In this document: positions 7,314 to 14,476 of the stretch, in pieces | Layout: every line of letters begins with the position of its first letter | Position numbering within the stretch: the stretch's first letter is position 1 | Assembly: GCA_021372695.1 (NCBI GenBank) | Contig: JAJFTY010000127.1 | Span: 1-39,775 of the forward strand | Reading direction: 5' to 3' | DNA from: Deltaproteobacteria bacterium | GTDB taxonomy: Bacteria > Desulfobacterota > Syntrophia > Syntrophales > UBA5619 | Length of the DNA stretch: 39,775 bases | Notes under the pieces: generated by a model | The model's input: the letters and a program-made list of their open reading frames with translations, nothing else | Told to the model about the DNA's origin: nothing | Database searches by the model: none | Program-made: the position numbers and the translations under genes

Positions 7314-8663
7314 ATGACAGTCGGACCATCGATCGAAGCGTACAGGGCAGACTTCCCGTCCCTGGAAAGAAGACGGGATGGGAAGCTGCCCGTGTACCTG
7401 GACAATGCCTGCACGACACTCGTGCCGCGGCAGGTGATTGCATCCATCAACGACTACTACACGAATTTTCCGGCCTGCGGAGGCCGGAGGAGCCATCACT
7501 GGTTCGCCGAAGAGGTGACCGCACGCGTCGAGGGGAATCCGGAGAAGGGCATCCAGGGCGCCCGGCAAACCATCGCCGATTTCATCCATGCGGCGTCGAA
7601 ACGAGAGATCCTCTTCACCCTCAACACCACGCACGCCATCAACACCGTGGCGCTCGGCTTTCCGTTTGAGCCGGGGGACGTCGTCCTGCTGACCGACCGG
7701 GAACACAACTCGAACCTGATGCCCTGGCTGAAGCTGCAGAAATCGGGCGTCATCAAGGTGATCTCTCTGGCGGCTGCTCCGGACGGGACGTTCGACCTTG
7801 CGGCCCTGGAGCGGACGCTGAAAGGCGAAAGGGTTCGCCTGATCAGCATGGCCTATACGTCGAACGTCACCGGCTGTACGATCCCCGCCGGAGAAATCGT
7901 CCGGATCGCCCACAGCCACGGCGTCCGGGTGCTGCTCGACGGCGCCCAGACGGTGCCCCATCAAGCCGTGGACGTTCAGAAGCTGGATGTCGATTTCCTG
8001 GCCTTCTCGCTGCACAAGATGTGCGGGCCGCGAGGTGTGGGCGTCCTTTACGCCAGGGGCGAGCTGCTGGCGGCAGACCCGCGGGCAGGGGAAGGCGAGA
8101 AAGGCGATGCGATCGAACCCACGATTCTGGGCGGGGGAACGGCTGCCGACACGACCTACGGCTCCTACAGCCTTCTGGAGGCGCCGGAAAGGTTCGAAGC
8201 GGGGATCCAGAATTATCCGGGGTTGATCGCCTCGGGCTCCACCGTCGAGTACCTGCAACAGGTCGGCATGGATCGGATCTGCGCCCACGAGAAACGGCTG
8301 AATCGCGTCCTCACCGCGGAGCTGCTGGACCGTTACGGGGATGCGGGCTGGTTCCGGATCATCGGGCCCTGCGATGCCGAACAGAGGGGAGGGGTCCTGA
8401 CGTTCGAAGTCCGGAGGCCCAATGCCGTGGGGATCGCCAAAGAGCTGAACGCAAAGGGCAATATCATGATCCGGGACGGTGTCTTCTGCGTCCACTCCTA
8501 TTTCAATGAGCAGTTTGGGCCGGGATGGACCCGGCCCAAATCCCACCGCGAACACCGGATGATCTACCGGATCTCCCTGTACCTCTACAACACCGAGGAG
8601 GAGTGCCGGACCTTCGTCGCGACCCTCGACGAGATCTTCAAAGAGCGGAGCTACATTGAGTAA
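7314..8663 (+). CDS. SufS/CsdA-like cysteine desulfurase (class V aminotransferase)
   Basis: The 449-residue PLP enzyme has the class V aminotransferase fold. K235 in FSLHKMCGPRG should carry PLP, with H131 (REHNSN), D209 and Q212 (LLDGAQTVPH) as cofactor contacts. C392 in IRDGVFCVHSYF occupies the place of the active-site cysteine of group II desulfurases (RxGxHC), so sulfur release from cysteine is likely. The protein is longer than SufS (about 406 residues) and has an unusual segment at 254-300. It lies 58 bases after the Mo hydroxylase and 28 bases before an IscU-like scaffold. It may feed sulfur to Fe-S clusters, to sulfido-Mo maturation, or to LarE products; the context does not decide between these. 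Confidence 0.85.
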   Translation: MTVGPSIEAYRADFPSLERRRDGKLPVYLDNACTTLVPRQVIASINDYYTNFPACGGRRSHHWFAEEVTARVEGNPEKGIQGARQTIADFIHAASKREILFTLNTTHAINTVALGFPFEPGDVVLLTDREHNSNLMPWLKLQKSGVIKVISLAAAPDGTFDLAALERTLKGERVRLISMAYTSNVTGCTIPAGEIVRIAHSHGVRVLLDGAQTVPHQAVDVQKLDVDFLAFSLHKMCGPRGVGVLYARGELLAADPRAGEGEKGDAIEPTILGGGTAADTTYGSYSLLEAPERFEAGIQNYPGLIASGSTVEYLQQVGMDRICAHEKRLNRVLTAELLDRYGDAGWFRIIGPCDAEQRGGVLTFEVRRPNAVGIAKELNAKGNIMIRDGVFCVHSYFNEQFGPGWTRPKSHREHRMIYRISLYLYNTEEECRTFVATLDEIFKERSYIE

Positions 8664-8691
8664 GCGGGCCGACAGGACGGCATAGAACCCC

Positions 8692-9105
8692 ATGGAAGAG
8701 GCGGTCATCAAATATTTCCGCGAATTGCTGAAAACAGATTTTCCCCACGCCGGCTCCCTGGAAGACGGAGCGATCTTCGTGGAAGTGATCGGCGAGAAGA
8801 TGATCAATTGCGGCAACACCGGCAATTACATGCAGCTCTACATCCAGGTCGTTGACGACCGGATCGCGGACATCAAGTACCTCTGCTCCTGCGAACCGAC
8901 CGCGAACGTGGCCGTGGAGGTCCTCTGTACCCTGGCCAAAGGCAAGAGTCTGGACGAAGCCGCCGCCCTTTCCGAAGAGGCCTTCTATCGATTTCTCGGC
9001 TGCGGGGGCGAAGAGCTGCAAACCAAGGTCAGGGGGGTGCTCGAGCTCCTGAACGAGGGAATTACCCGGTACAAGGCAGCGAAACCACCTTTTGGCCGGT
9101 CATGA
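8692..9105 (+). CDS. IscU/NifU N-terminal-like Fe-S scaffold protein
   Basis: This 137-residue protein is IscU-sized. Three candidate cluster cysteines occupy IscU-like places: C40 (INCGNTGNYMQL), C65 or C67 (LCSCEPT) and C104 (FLGCGGEE). The usual aspartate after the first cysteine (CGD) is N42 in CGN. It would hold a nascent [2Fe-2S] or [4Fe-4S] cluster using sulfur from the desulfurase immediately upstream. The pairing directly behind an enzyme with two [2Fe-2S] centres suggests dedicated cluster supply. No HscA/HscB, IscA or ferredoxin gene accompanies it, so this is a minimal two-gene module. Confidence 0.84.
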   Translation: MEEAVIKYFRELLKTDFPHAGSLEDGAIFVEVIGEKMINCGNTGNYMQLYIQVVDDRIADIKYLCSCEPTANVAVEVLCTLAKGKSLDEAAALSEEAFYRFLGCGGEELQTKVRGVLELLNEGITRYKAAKPPFGRS

Positions 9106-9165
9106 ACGGCCGCAAGCGCGGCATTCCGATCCATCCGCCTGCCTCCCCGCACCATAAAAAAGACT

Positions 9166-9194
9166 TTGACACCGGTGTTCATTCATCCCATAAT
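9166..9194 (+). promoter_or_regulatory. Sigma-70-type promoter for the lar genes
   Basis: TTGACA (9166-9171), a 17-base spacer and CATAAT (9189-9194) form a near-consensus promoter in the 232-base gap before larE. Transcription would begin near 9202 and leave a leader of about 135 bases, so larE-larB-larC can be expressed apart from the upstream Fe-S genes. Confidence 0.7.
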
Positions 9195-9259
9195 CCGCGC
9201 GACAAGACGATGGCAGGAAAAGGGGTTCGTCAGTTTTTTCCCGGCGGGCTGTCGAAAAT

Positions 9260-9297
9260 CCGTCCCGTCAGGTGTTCGAAAAGGGCGGGCGGGACGG
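9260..9297 (+). promoter_or_regulatory. Stem-loop in the larE leader
   Basis: CCGTCCCG (9260-9267) and CGGGACGG (9290-9297) are perfect 8-bp complements enclosing a 22-base loop, in the predicted 5' leader of larE. There is no T-run, so it is not a simple terminator. A structured regulatory leader, for example metal-responsive, is possible, but no known riboswitch consensus was recognised. Confidence 0.4.
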
Positions 9298-9337
9298 GGC
9301 AAGCGGCGGCAGCTCCATGCCCGGTTGAAAGAAGGAT

Positions 9338-10162
9338 ATGGAAACGATCGAATCGAAAATGGAGAAGCTCCGCTCACTGCTCAGGGAGATGGGAGGCGTC
9401 GTGATCGGCTACTCGGGCGGCTGCGACAGCACCCTCCTGGCCGCAGTGTCCGGGGAACTCCTCGGGGACCGGGCGGTGTGCGTGCTCGCCTCCTCGGAAA
9501 CCTATCCCCGGTCGGAGGTCGCAGAGGCCGTGGCGACGGCGGAGAAGTTGGGCATTCCCGTGGTGCGGATCGATACCGACGAACTCCGGAACGAAGCCTT
9601 TGTGGCCAACACCCCGGATCACTGCTATTTCTGCAAAAAGGAGCTCTTCGGCAAACTCGCCGAGATCGGCCGATCCCGGGGGATCCCCTGGGTGGCCGAT
9701 GGATCGAACCTCGACGATCTGAACGACTACCGGCCGGGCAGCCGAGCCGCGGCCGAATTCGGCATCCGCAGCCCTCTCCGTGAGGCCGGGTTGACCAAGC
9801 AAGAGATCCGGGAGCTGTCGCGCCGGCTGGGGCTGCCGACTTGGGACAAGCCCGCCTTCGCCTGCCTGGCGTCGCGCATCCCCTATGGGACGCGGATCGA
9901 ACCCGCGGTCCTCACGCGCCTGGAGGAGGCGGAATGCTTCCTCAAAGGCCTGGGCTTCCGCCAGGTGCGGGTCCGCCATCACGGGGACGTGGCACGGATC
10001 GAGGTGGAGCCGCAGGAGATCGAACGCCTTGCGGGACCGGAAATCCGGGAGCAGGTGGCGGAGAAGTTCAAGGCGCTCGGCTACCTCTACATCGCGCTCG
10101 ACCTGAACGGCTACCGGACGGGAAGCATGAATGAAGTCCTGGAAGAAATGAGGACGGAATAG
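9338..10162 (+). CDS. larE: LarE, ATP-dependent sacrificial sulfur transferase (nickel-pincer cofactor)
   Basis: This 274-residue protein has the PP-loop pyrophosphatase motif SGGCDST (residues 26-32), which adenylates the carboxylates of pyridinium-3,5-biscarboxylic acid mononucleotide. The family segment NTPDHCYFCK follows at 91-100. The cysteine in KPAFACLASR is residue 176, the same number as the sacrificial cysteine of Lactobacillus plantarum LarE, so cysteine-to-dehydroalanine chemistry is expected. GAAAGAAGG precedes the start. The stop codon abuts the ATG of larB directly. The product is the thio-substituted ligand into which LarC inserts nickel. A desulfurase-scaffold pair upstream raises the question of whether sulfur is supplied differently here. 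Confidence 0.93.
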   Translation: METIESKMEKLRSLLREMGGVVIGYSGGCDSTLLAAVSGELLGDRAVCVLASSETYPRSEVAEAVATAEKLGIPVVRIDTDELRNEAFVANTPDHCYFCKKELFGKLAEIGRSRGIPWVADGSNLDDLNDYRPGSRAAAEFGIRSPLREAGLTKQEIRELSRRLGLPTWDKPAFACLASRIPYGTRIEPAVLTRLEEAECFLKGLGFRQVRVRHHGDVARIEVEPQEIERLAGPEIREQVAEKFKALGYLYIALDLNGYRTGSMNEVLEEMRTE

Positions 10163-10921
10163 ATGGACACCGATCGGCTCAAGAGGCTCCTCGAAGGGGT
10201 GAAATCCGGCGAAATGCCGGTCGATAAGGCGCTCGACAGCCTGCGTTCGCTGCCCTACGACGACATCGGCTGCGCGAAGCTCGACCTCCACCGCGGCATC
10301 CGCACGGGTTTCCCCGAGGTCGTCTTCTGCCAGGGCAAGAGCTGCGAGCAGGCGGTCGAGATCGTAAGAAGGCTGGCCGGACATCATTCAAAAGTCCTCG
10401 CAACCCGCGTCGCGCCCGACGTCGCCGAGAAGATCGCGGAGGCGGTCGGGGGGTGCACCTACCATGCCGCGGCCCGGCTTCTGGTCGTCGACCGACCGGG
10501 CGAAAAGACGGACAGGGCGCCCGGCGATGCCAAGTACATCATGGTCCTCTGCGCGGGGACGGCCGATATTCCCGTTGCAGAGGAGGCCGCGGTGACGGCG
10601 GCGGCGATGGGGAGCCGCGTCGAACGTTCCTACGACGTCGGGGTCGCGGGGCTGCACCGGCTTCTCGACCAGCGGGAGCGGATCATGCAGGCGAACGTGC
10701 TGATCGTCGTGGCCGGGATGGAGGGGGCGCTTCCGAGCGTCGTCGGGGGGATGGTCTCCTGCCCGGTGATCGCCGTGCCGACGAGCGTCGGTTACGGGGC
10801 CAACTTCGGGGGGCTCTCGGCGCTCCTGGCGATGCTCAACTCCTGCGCGGCCGGCGTCGCGGTGATGAACATCGACAATGGATTTGGGGCGGGGTACTTT
10901 GCCCACCTGGTGAACAAATGA
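10163..10921 (+). CDS. larB: LarB, NaAD carboxylase/hydrolase (nickel-pincer cofactor)
   Basis: The 252-residue protein matches LarB: an N-terminal helical part (LKRLLEGVKSGEM) and a C-terminal PurE-like AIR-carboxylase domain with GTADIPVAEEA, YDVGVAGLHRLL and ALPSVVGGMVSCPVIAVPTSVGYG. LarB carboxylates the pyridinium ring of nicotinic acid adenine dinucleotide and hydrolyses the phosphoanhydride, the first step of nickel-pincer nucleotide synthesis. Its ATG follows the larE TAG with no base between, so translation is tightly coupled. A 124-bp palindromic element begins in its stop codon and separates it from larC. Confidence 0.94.
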   Translation: MDTDRLKRLLEGVKSGEMPVDKALDSLRSLPYDDIGCAKLDLHRGIRTGFPEVVFCQGKSCEQAVEIVRRLAGHHSKVLATRVAPDVAEKIAEAVGGCTYHAAARLLVVDRPGEKTDRAPGDAKYIMVLCAGTADIPVAEEAAVTAAAMGSRVERSYDVGVAGLHRLLDQRERIMQANVLIVVAGMEGALPSVVGGMVSCPVIAVPTSVGYGANFGGLSALLAMLNSCAAGVAVMNIDNGFGAGYFAHLVNK

Positions 10922-11044
10922 CGGCTTCCTGAAAAGTCCATGTGCCGCGTTGCACTTCATCCCTCGTCATTGCAGCGTACGGCAAAGTACGCCTCATTCC
11001 TCGGGACTCGTGCGCCTTGCCTCTGGCGCTTTTCCGGAAGCCGT
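10921..11044. repeat. 124-bp imperfect palindrome between larB and larC
   Basis: The ends are near-perfect inverted repeats: ACGGCTTCCTGAAAAG (10921-10936) against CTTTTCCGGAAGCCGT (11029-11044), 15 of 16 pairs. The centre is GCGTAC-GGCAAA-GTACGC (10975-10992), and the arms between match in patches. The whole can fold as one long hairpin, like REP/MITE-type intergenic elements. It begins with the last base of the larB stop codon. It probably inserted into a formerly compact larEBC operon; no transposase is nearby. Confidence 0.7.
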
Positions 11045-11089
11045 CCGAAACCGATTAGCTCTGCACACTCTTTCCGGGGGTATCGATCC

Positions 11090-12292
11090 ATGAAGATCGC
11101 CTATTTCGACTGCTTTGCGGGCATCAGCGGTGACATGACGCTGGGCGCCCTGATCGGCGCGGGGGCGGACCCCGGACGGCTCCGGGAGGCGCTCTCCGGC
11201 CTCGGCGTGGGGGGCTACCGGTTCGAGGTGGGCCGGAGGATGGCCGGCCCGATTGCCGCCACCGACGTCCAGGTGCTCCTCGACCATGACCATCATCACC
11301 ACCATCGGAAACTTCCCGACATCCTGGAGATCATCGGGGGTGCAAGCCTCTCCGACCGGGTCAAACAGACGGCCGCACGCATCTTCCGGAGGCTTGCCGA
11401 GGCGGAGGCGCGGGTTCACGGCAGCACCCCCGAAGAGGTGCATTTTCACGAGGTGGGAGCCGTGGACGCGATCGTCGACATCACAGGTTCCGCCGTCTGC
11501 CTCGAACTGCTCGGCTGGCCGAAGGTCGTCGCGAGCCCTCTGCCCACCTTCCACGGCTATGCCAAGGGGGCACACGGTGTCTTTCCCCTGCCCGCTCCGG
11601 CTGCGGCCGAGATCCTGCGGGGCATTCCCTGGAGAAAGCTGGACATCGAAGGGGAACTGGTCACGCCGACGGGCGCTGCGATCATCCGGGAGATTGCAGC
11701 GGAATTCGGACCGCTGCCGGCCATGACCGTGGAGAGCATCGGCTATGGGGCCGGCAAGAGCGACTTCGGCATCCCGAATGCGCTCAGGGTGATGATCGGC
11801 GAGGCTACCGCCGGCGCCGAATCGCGGGAGGTCGCCGTCATCGAGACGAACATCGACGATCTCAGCCCCCAGTTTTACGAGATCGCCATGGAGCGGCTTT
11901 TTGCGGCGGGCGCCCTGGATGTATTCCTGACCCCGATCCAGATGAAGAAGAACCGGCCGGGAACGCTCTTGTCGGTGATCTGCGATCCTGGCCGGATCGA
12001 CGCCATCGCGGCCGTCATCTGGGCCGAGACTTCGACCTTCGGCGTCCGCATCTCCCGGCGGGAGCGCATCTGCCTTGACCGCCGCTGGGAGGAGGTCGCA
12101 ACGGAATTCGGGGCCATCCGGATCAAGATCGGAGAGCGAAACGGCGGGGTGATCACGGCCTCGCCGGAATACGAGGAGTGCAAGCGCGCCGCGATCGCGC
12201 ATGGCGTGCCCATCCGCCGCGTCCACGAAGCCGCCCAAACCGCCTATGATGCTGCGGCCCGAGGCCCCGGCGGAGAGCCGGCGCCGAAATAG
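11090..12292 (+). CDS. larC: LarC, nickel-inserting cyclometallase
   Basis: This 400-residue protein carries both LarC1 and LarC2 parts in one continuous frame. In Lactobacillus plantarum the two are joined by a programmed frameshift. The family N-terminus is KIAYFDCFAGISGDMTLGAL, and a histidine-rich stretch at residues 65-73 (DHDHHHHHRK) suits nickel binding. Other motifs are VHFHEVGAVDAIVDI and ETNIDDLSPQFYE. It inserts nickel into the dithio-ligand in a CTP-dependent reaction, completing the pincer cofactor of lactate racemase-type (LarA) enzymes. The start at 11090 gives the family N-terminus; the preceding open frame back to 10940 lies in the palindromic element and is not coding. A strong terminator follows 44 bases after the stop. 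Confidence 0.93.
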   Translation: MKIAYFDCFAGISGDMTLGALIGAGADPGRLREALSGLGVGGYRFEVGRRMAGPIAATDVQVLLDHDHHHHHRKLPDILEIIGGASLSDRVKQTAARIFRRLAEAEARVHGSTPEEVHFHEVGAVDAIVDITGSAVCLELLGWPKVVASPLPTFHGYAKGAHGVFPLPAPAAAEILRGIPWRKLDIEGELVTPTGAAIIREIAAEFGPLPAMTVESIGYGAGKSDFGIPNALRVMIGEATAGAESREVAVIETNIDDLSPQFYEIAMERLFAAGALDVFLTPIQMKKNRPGTLLSVICDPGRIDAIAAVIWAETSTFGVRISRRERICLDRRWEEVATEFGAIRIKIGERNGGVITASPEYEECKRAAIAHGVPIRRVHEAAQTAYDAAARGPGGEPAPK

Positions 12293-12335
12293 GGGTCTGC
12301 CTGCGGTCTCCTGCCAATCGGAAACCCGCCCGACA

Positions 12336-12368
12336 GAAAAGCGCCGCCCGGAAATGGGCGGCGCTTTT
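12336..12368. terminator. Bidirectional rho-independent terminator
   Basis: AAAAGCGCCGCCC (12336-12348), loop GGAAAT and GGGCGGCGCTTTTT (12355-12368) form a 9-bp all-GC stem extended by A-T pairs, flanked by A and T runs on both sides. It lies between the convergent stops of larC (12292) and the adhesin-like gene (12389), and should end transcription from both. Confidence 0.92.
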
Positions 12369-12388
12369 TCATGGAGCTTGCGGGTTGC

Positions 12389-14284
12389 TCAAGGATTGTT
12401 CGAAGGATCGTCGATGAGGATGTTGAGCTGTGCGCTTGCCGTGTCCCCGTCGCCGTCGGTGAGTTTGAAATCGAACGTTTCCGTCACGTCACCCTTGGGG
12501 AGCACAGCGGGCGCCGTGTAGAGGTAGTGTCCGTCGTGGCTGTCGACCGTGAGGGTGCCGCCGTACTTTCCCGTCACACTCAGTTCGCTGTTTGAATCGG
12601 GGGTCGTGTCGACGTTCGCCGTTCCTGTGCCGGCGATCGAGAGGACGTTGCCGGCCCCGTCCGCGCCGAACGGGAGGTCGCCGGTCAGCGGCGCGCCGGT
12701 CGTCGCCCTCGCCTCATCCGCGCCCGGCATGTCGTCGTTGATCAGGACGTTCAATGTGCCGTTCACATGGTCGCCGTCGGTATCCGTGACCGTGTAGGTA
12801 AGCTGCTGCACATAGGCGTTGTTCTCGTAACCCTGGCCGTCCACCGGCGGACTGTGCAGGATGTTGTCCTGCAGGGTCAGCCAGTAGTTGCCCGAGAGGG
12901 GATCCACCTCCACCGTGAAGAGCGCTCCGCGCGGGCCGGTTGCCGTCAGCGTATTGGTCGCGTCGTCCCAGGAGTAGGTCACCTGCTCGGTACCCACCAT
13001 ACCGGTCTGCCCGTTCATTGCGCCGAAACCGACGCCGCCGGGTCCGTCCGGACCGAAGTCGTGGGGAAGCGTGCCGCTGAAGGTGGCTTCGTTCCAGGCG
13101 GCATTGGAACCGACGGTAAGGTCGCCATGCCCATACTGACCGCCGACCTCATCGCCCGTGATGCCCTGGGACAGGCCTTCGTCGTCTGCCGTCGCCCAGG
13201 CCAGTTTACCCAGACGGGTTGCCGAGGCGGCGCTCAACGTTCCGTCAGAAAGGTCGAAAAAGCTTTGCAGATCGGCTTCGTAGAAATCGGAGGTCGAAGT
13301 GATCTGTGCCATGTGGGTGCCCTCTGTCGGGACTTCCCCCCCTTCGTCATGGCCCGGAACGACGGCCACGGTTCCGATGCTCGACCAGCCGGCGAAGTCG
13401 CCGCTCTCGAAGCCCTGCACCACCGCGCCGTTCACGGTCAGTTTGTCGATCAGCAGGTGGGAGTCTCCCGCCGCATCGCCGGTGTTCATCACGCCAAAAC
13501 CGATTTGCAGCGGGCCGGTCTCGACCGCGGTGAACGTGACGGTTCCCCAACCGGTGGCATTGTCGTCTCCGACCTGGCTGATGTCGGCAAGCTTCGCGAC
13601 CCCGCCGTTGACCACGACGAACCCGAAGTCATTCCCGTAGAGGACGGCGTCATCGGTATCGAACGACCAGTTGAAGGTGATGACATCTCCGGCATTGACC
13701 GTGAGGGTCGTGTTTATACCCGACCCGGTGAACACCGTACTGTCGACGGGGACGTCCACCCGCGGAATGCTCGGCACGCCCGTATCGAACGCGCCGTGGC
13801 TGGTGCCCGCGCCGGCGCCCCCGCCGATGCCCGACGAATCGGCGCCGCTCGTGATGTGACCCTCGTTGCCGTCCAGAGTGAAGTTGACAACGGGATGGCC
13901 GCCGCCCGCTCCGGTGGATCCGCCCGCAGCCGTGGCCTCCAGCTCGATGGTCTGGTCCCCCTCCAGGAGGGTCTGATTGACCTGATCGGCATCGGCTGTC
14001 GATTCCGATATCGCCTCCGGCGTGGCCGCGGCATACACGTCCTGGTCGACGACGATCTCCGTCATTCTGCCGAGATCCAACTGCGTCACCGGAGGCCCGG
14101 CAAACTGGATGGAAACGCTTCCGTCGCCGCCGGTGATGACGTGGTCATCGGCAAATATGGGGCTGTTGGGTGCCAGGAGGCGAACCGTTCCATCGGGCGA
14201 TACGGCCTGCACCGTTCCGTAAAGGATGAAAACCTTTCCGACGACTGGCTGTTCGGTTGCCATTTCTCTTATGATCCTTGCCAT
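12389..14284 (-). CDS. Short LapA-like protein with retention module and VCBS repeats
   Basis: The 631-residue protein begins with a retention module typical of LapA-type biofilm adhesins (GKVFILYGTVQAVSPDGTVRLL, about residues 16-85). Next is a TAAG site at 118-121 inside ATAAGGSTGAGGG, matching the di-alanine site cut by LapG proteases. The middle is a beta-rich, Asp/Gly-rich region. The last part has VCBS/cadherin-like units (TDTDGDHVNGTLNVLIND and TDGDGDTASAQLNILIDD). It ends abruptly after the second unit: no RTX GGxGxD nonapeptides and no recognisable type I secretion signal are seen, and LapA proteins are usually thousands of residues long. AAGGTGAG precedes the ATG at 14284. No LapB/C/E, LapD or LapG gene is in the window. 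Confidence 0.78.
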   Translation of the reverse strand: MARIIREMATEQPVVGKVFILYGTVQAVSPDGTVRLLAPNSPIFADDHVITGGDGSVSIQFAGPPVTQLDLGRMTEIVVDQDVYAAATPEAISESTADADQVNQTLLEGDQTIELEATAAGGSTGAGGGHPVVNFTLDGNEGHITSGADSSGIGGGAGAGTSHGAFDTGVPSIPRVDVPVDSTVFTGSGINTTLTVNAGDVITFNWSFDTDDAVLYGNDFGFVVVNGGVAKLADISQVGDDNATGWGTVTFTAVETGPLQIGFGVMNTGDAAGDSHLLIDKLTVNGAVVQGFESGDFAGWSSIGTVAVVPGHDEGGEVPTEGTHMAQITSTSDFYEADLQSFFDLSDGTLSAASATRLGKLAWATADDEGLSQGITGDEVGGQYGHGDLTVGSNAAWNEATFSGTLPHDFGPDGPGGVGFGAMNGQTGMVGTEQVTYSWDDATNTLTATGPRGALFTVEVDPLSGNYWLTLQDNILHSPPVDGQGYENNAYVQQLTYTVTDTDGDHVNGTLNVLINDDMPGADEARATTGAPLTGDLPFGADGAGNVLSIAGTGTANVDTTPDSNSELSVTGKYGGTLTVDSHDGHYLYTAPAVLPKGDVTETFDFKLTDGDGDTASAQLNILIDDPSNNP

Positions 14285-14362
14285 GGCCGCTCACCTTGCC
14301 TTTTCCGAATCGGGTTGATGATCTTTACGCGGTTCCAGATTACATCTCTATCGCCCATAGTC

Positions 14363-14382
14363 CATTGTACCTTGGTACAATG
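14363..14382. promoter_or_regulatory. 20-bp palindromic operator candidate upstream of the adhesin-like gene
   Basis: CATTGTACC-TT-GGTACAATG is a perfect 9-bp inverted repeat around two bases, 79-98 bases upstream of the adhesin-like start and downstream of the ychF stop. There is no T-run on either strand, so it is not a terminator. The symmetry and position suggest a dimeric repressor or activator site; the regulator is unknown. Confidence 0.5.
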
Positions 14383-14476
14383 TCCCATCTTTTTTCGGAT
14401 CTTCGGCATTCGCGCTTCTCCCCGTTCGCCAACGCGTGCGGATGGCATCCCGGGCGATCGGAAATGCGCGCGGCCG

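Noticed and set aside
11090..12292. Programmed frameshift in larC as in Lactobacillus
   Set aside because: The LarC1 and LarC2 parts are in one continuous frame here.
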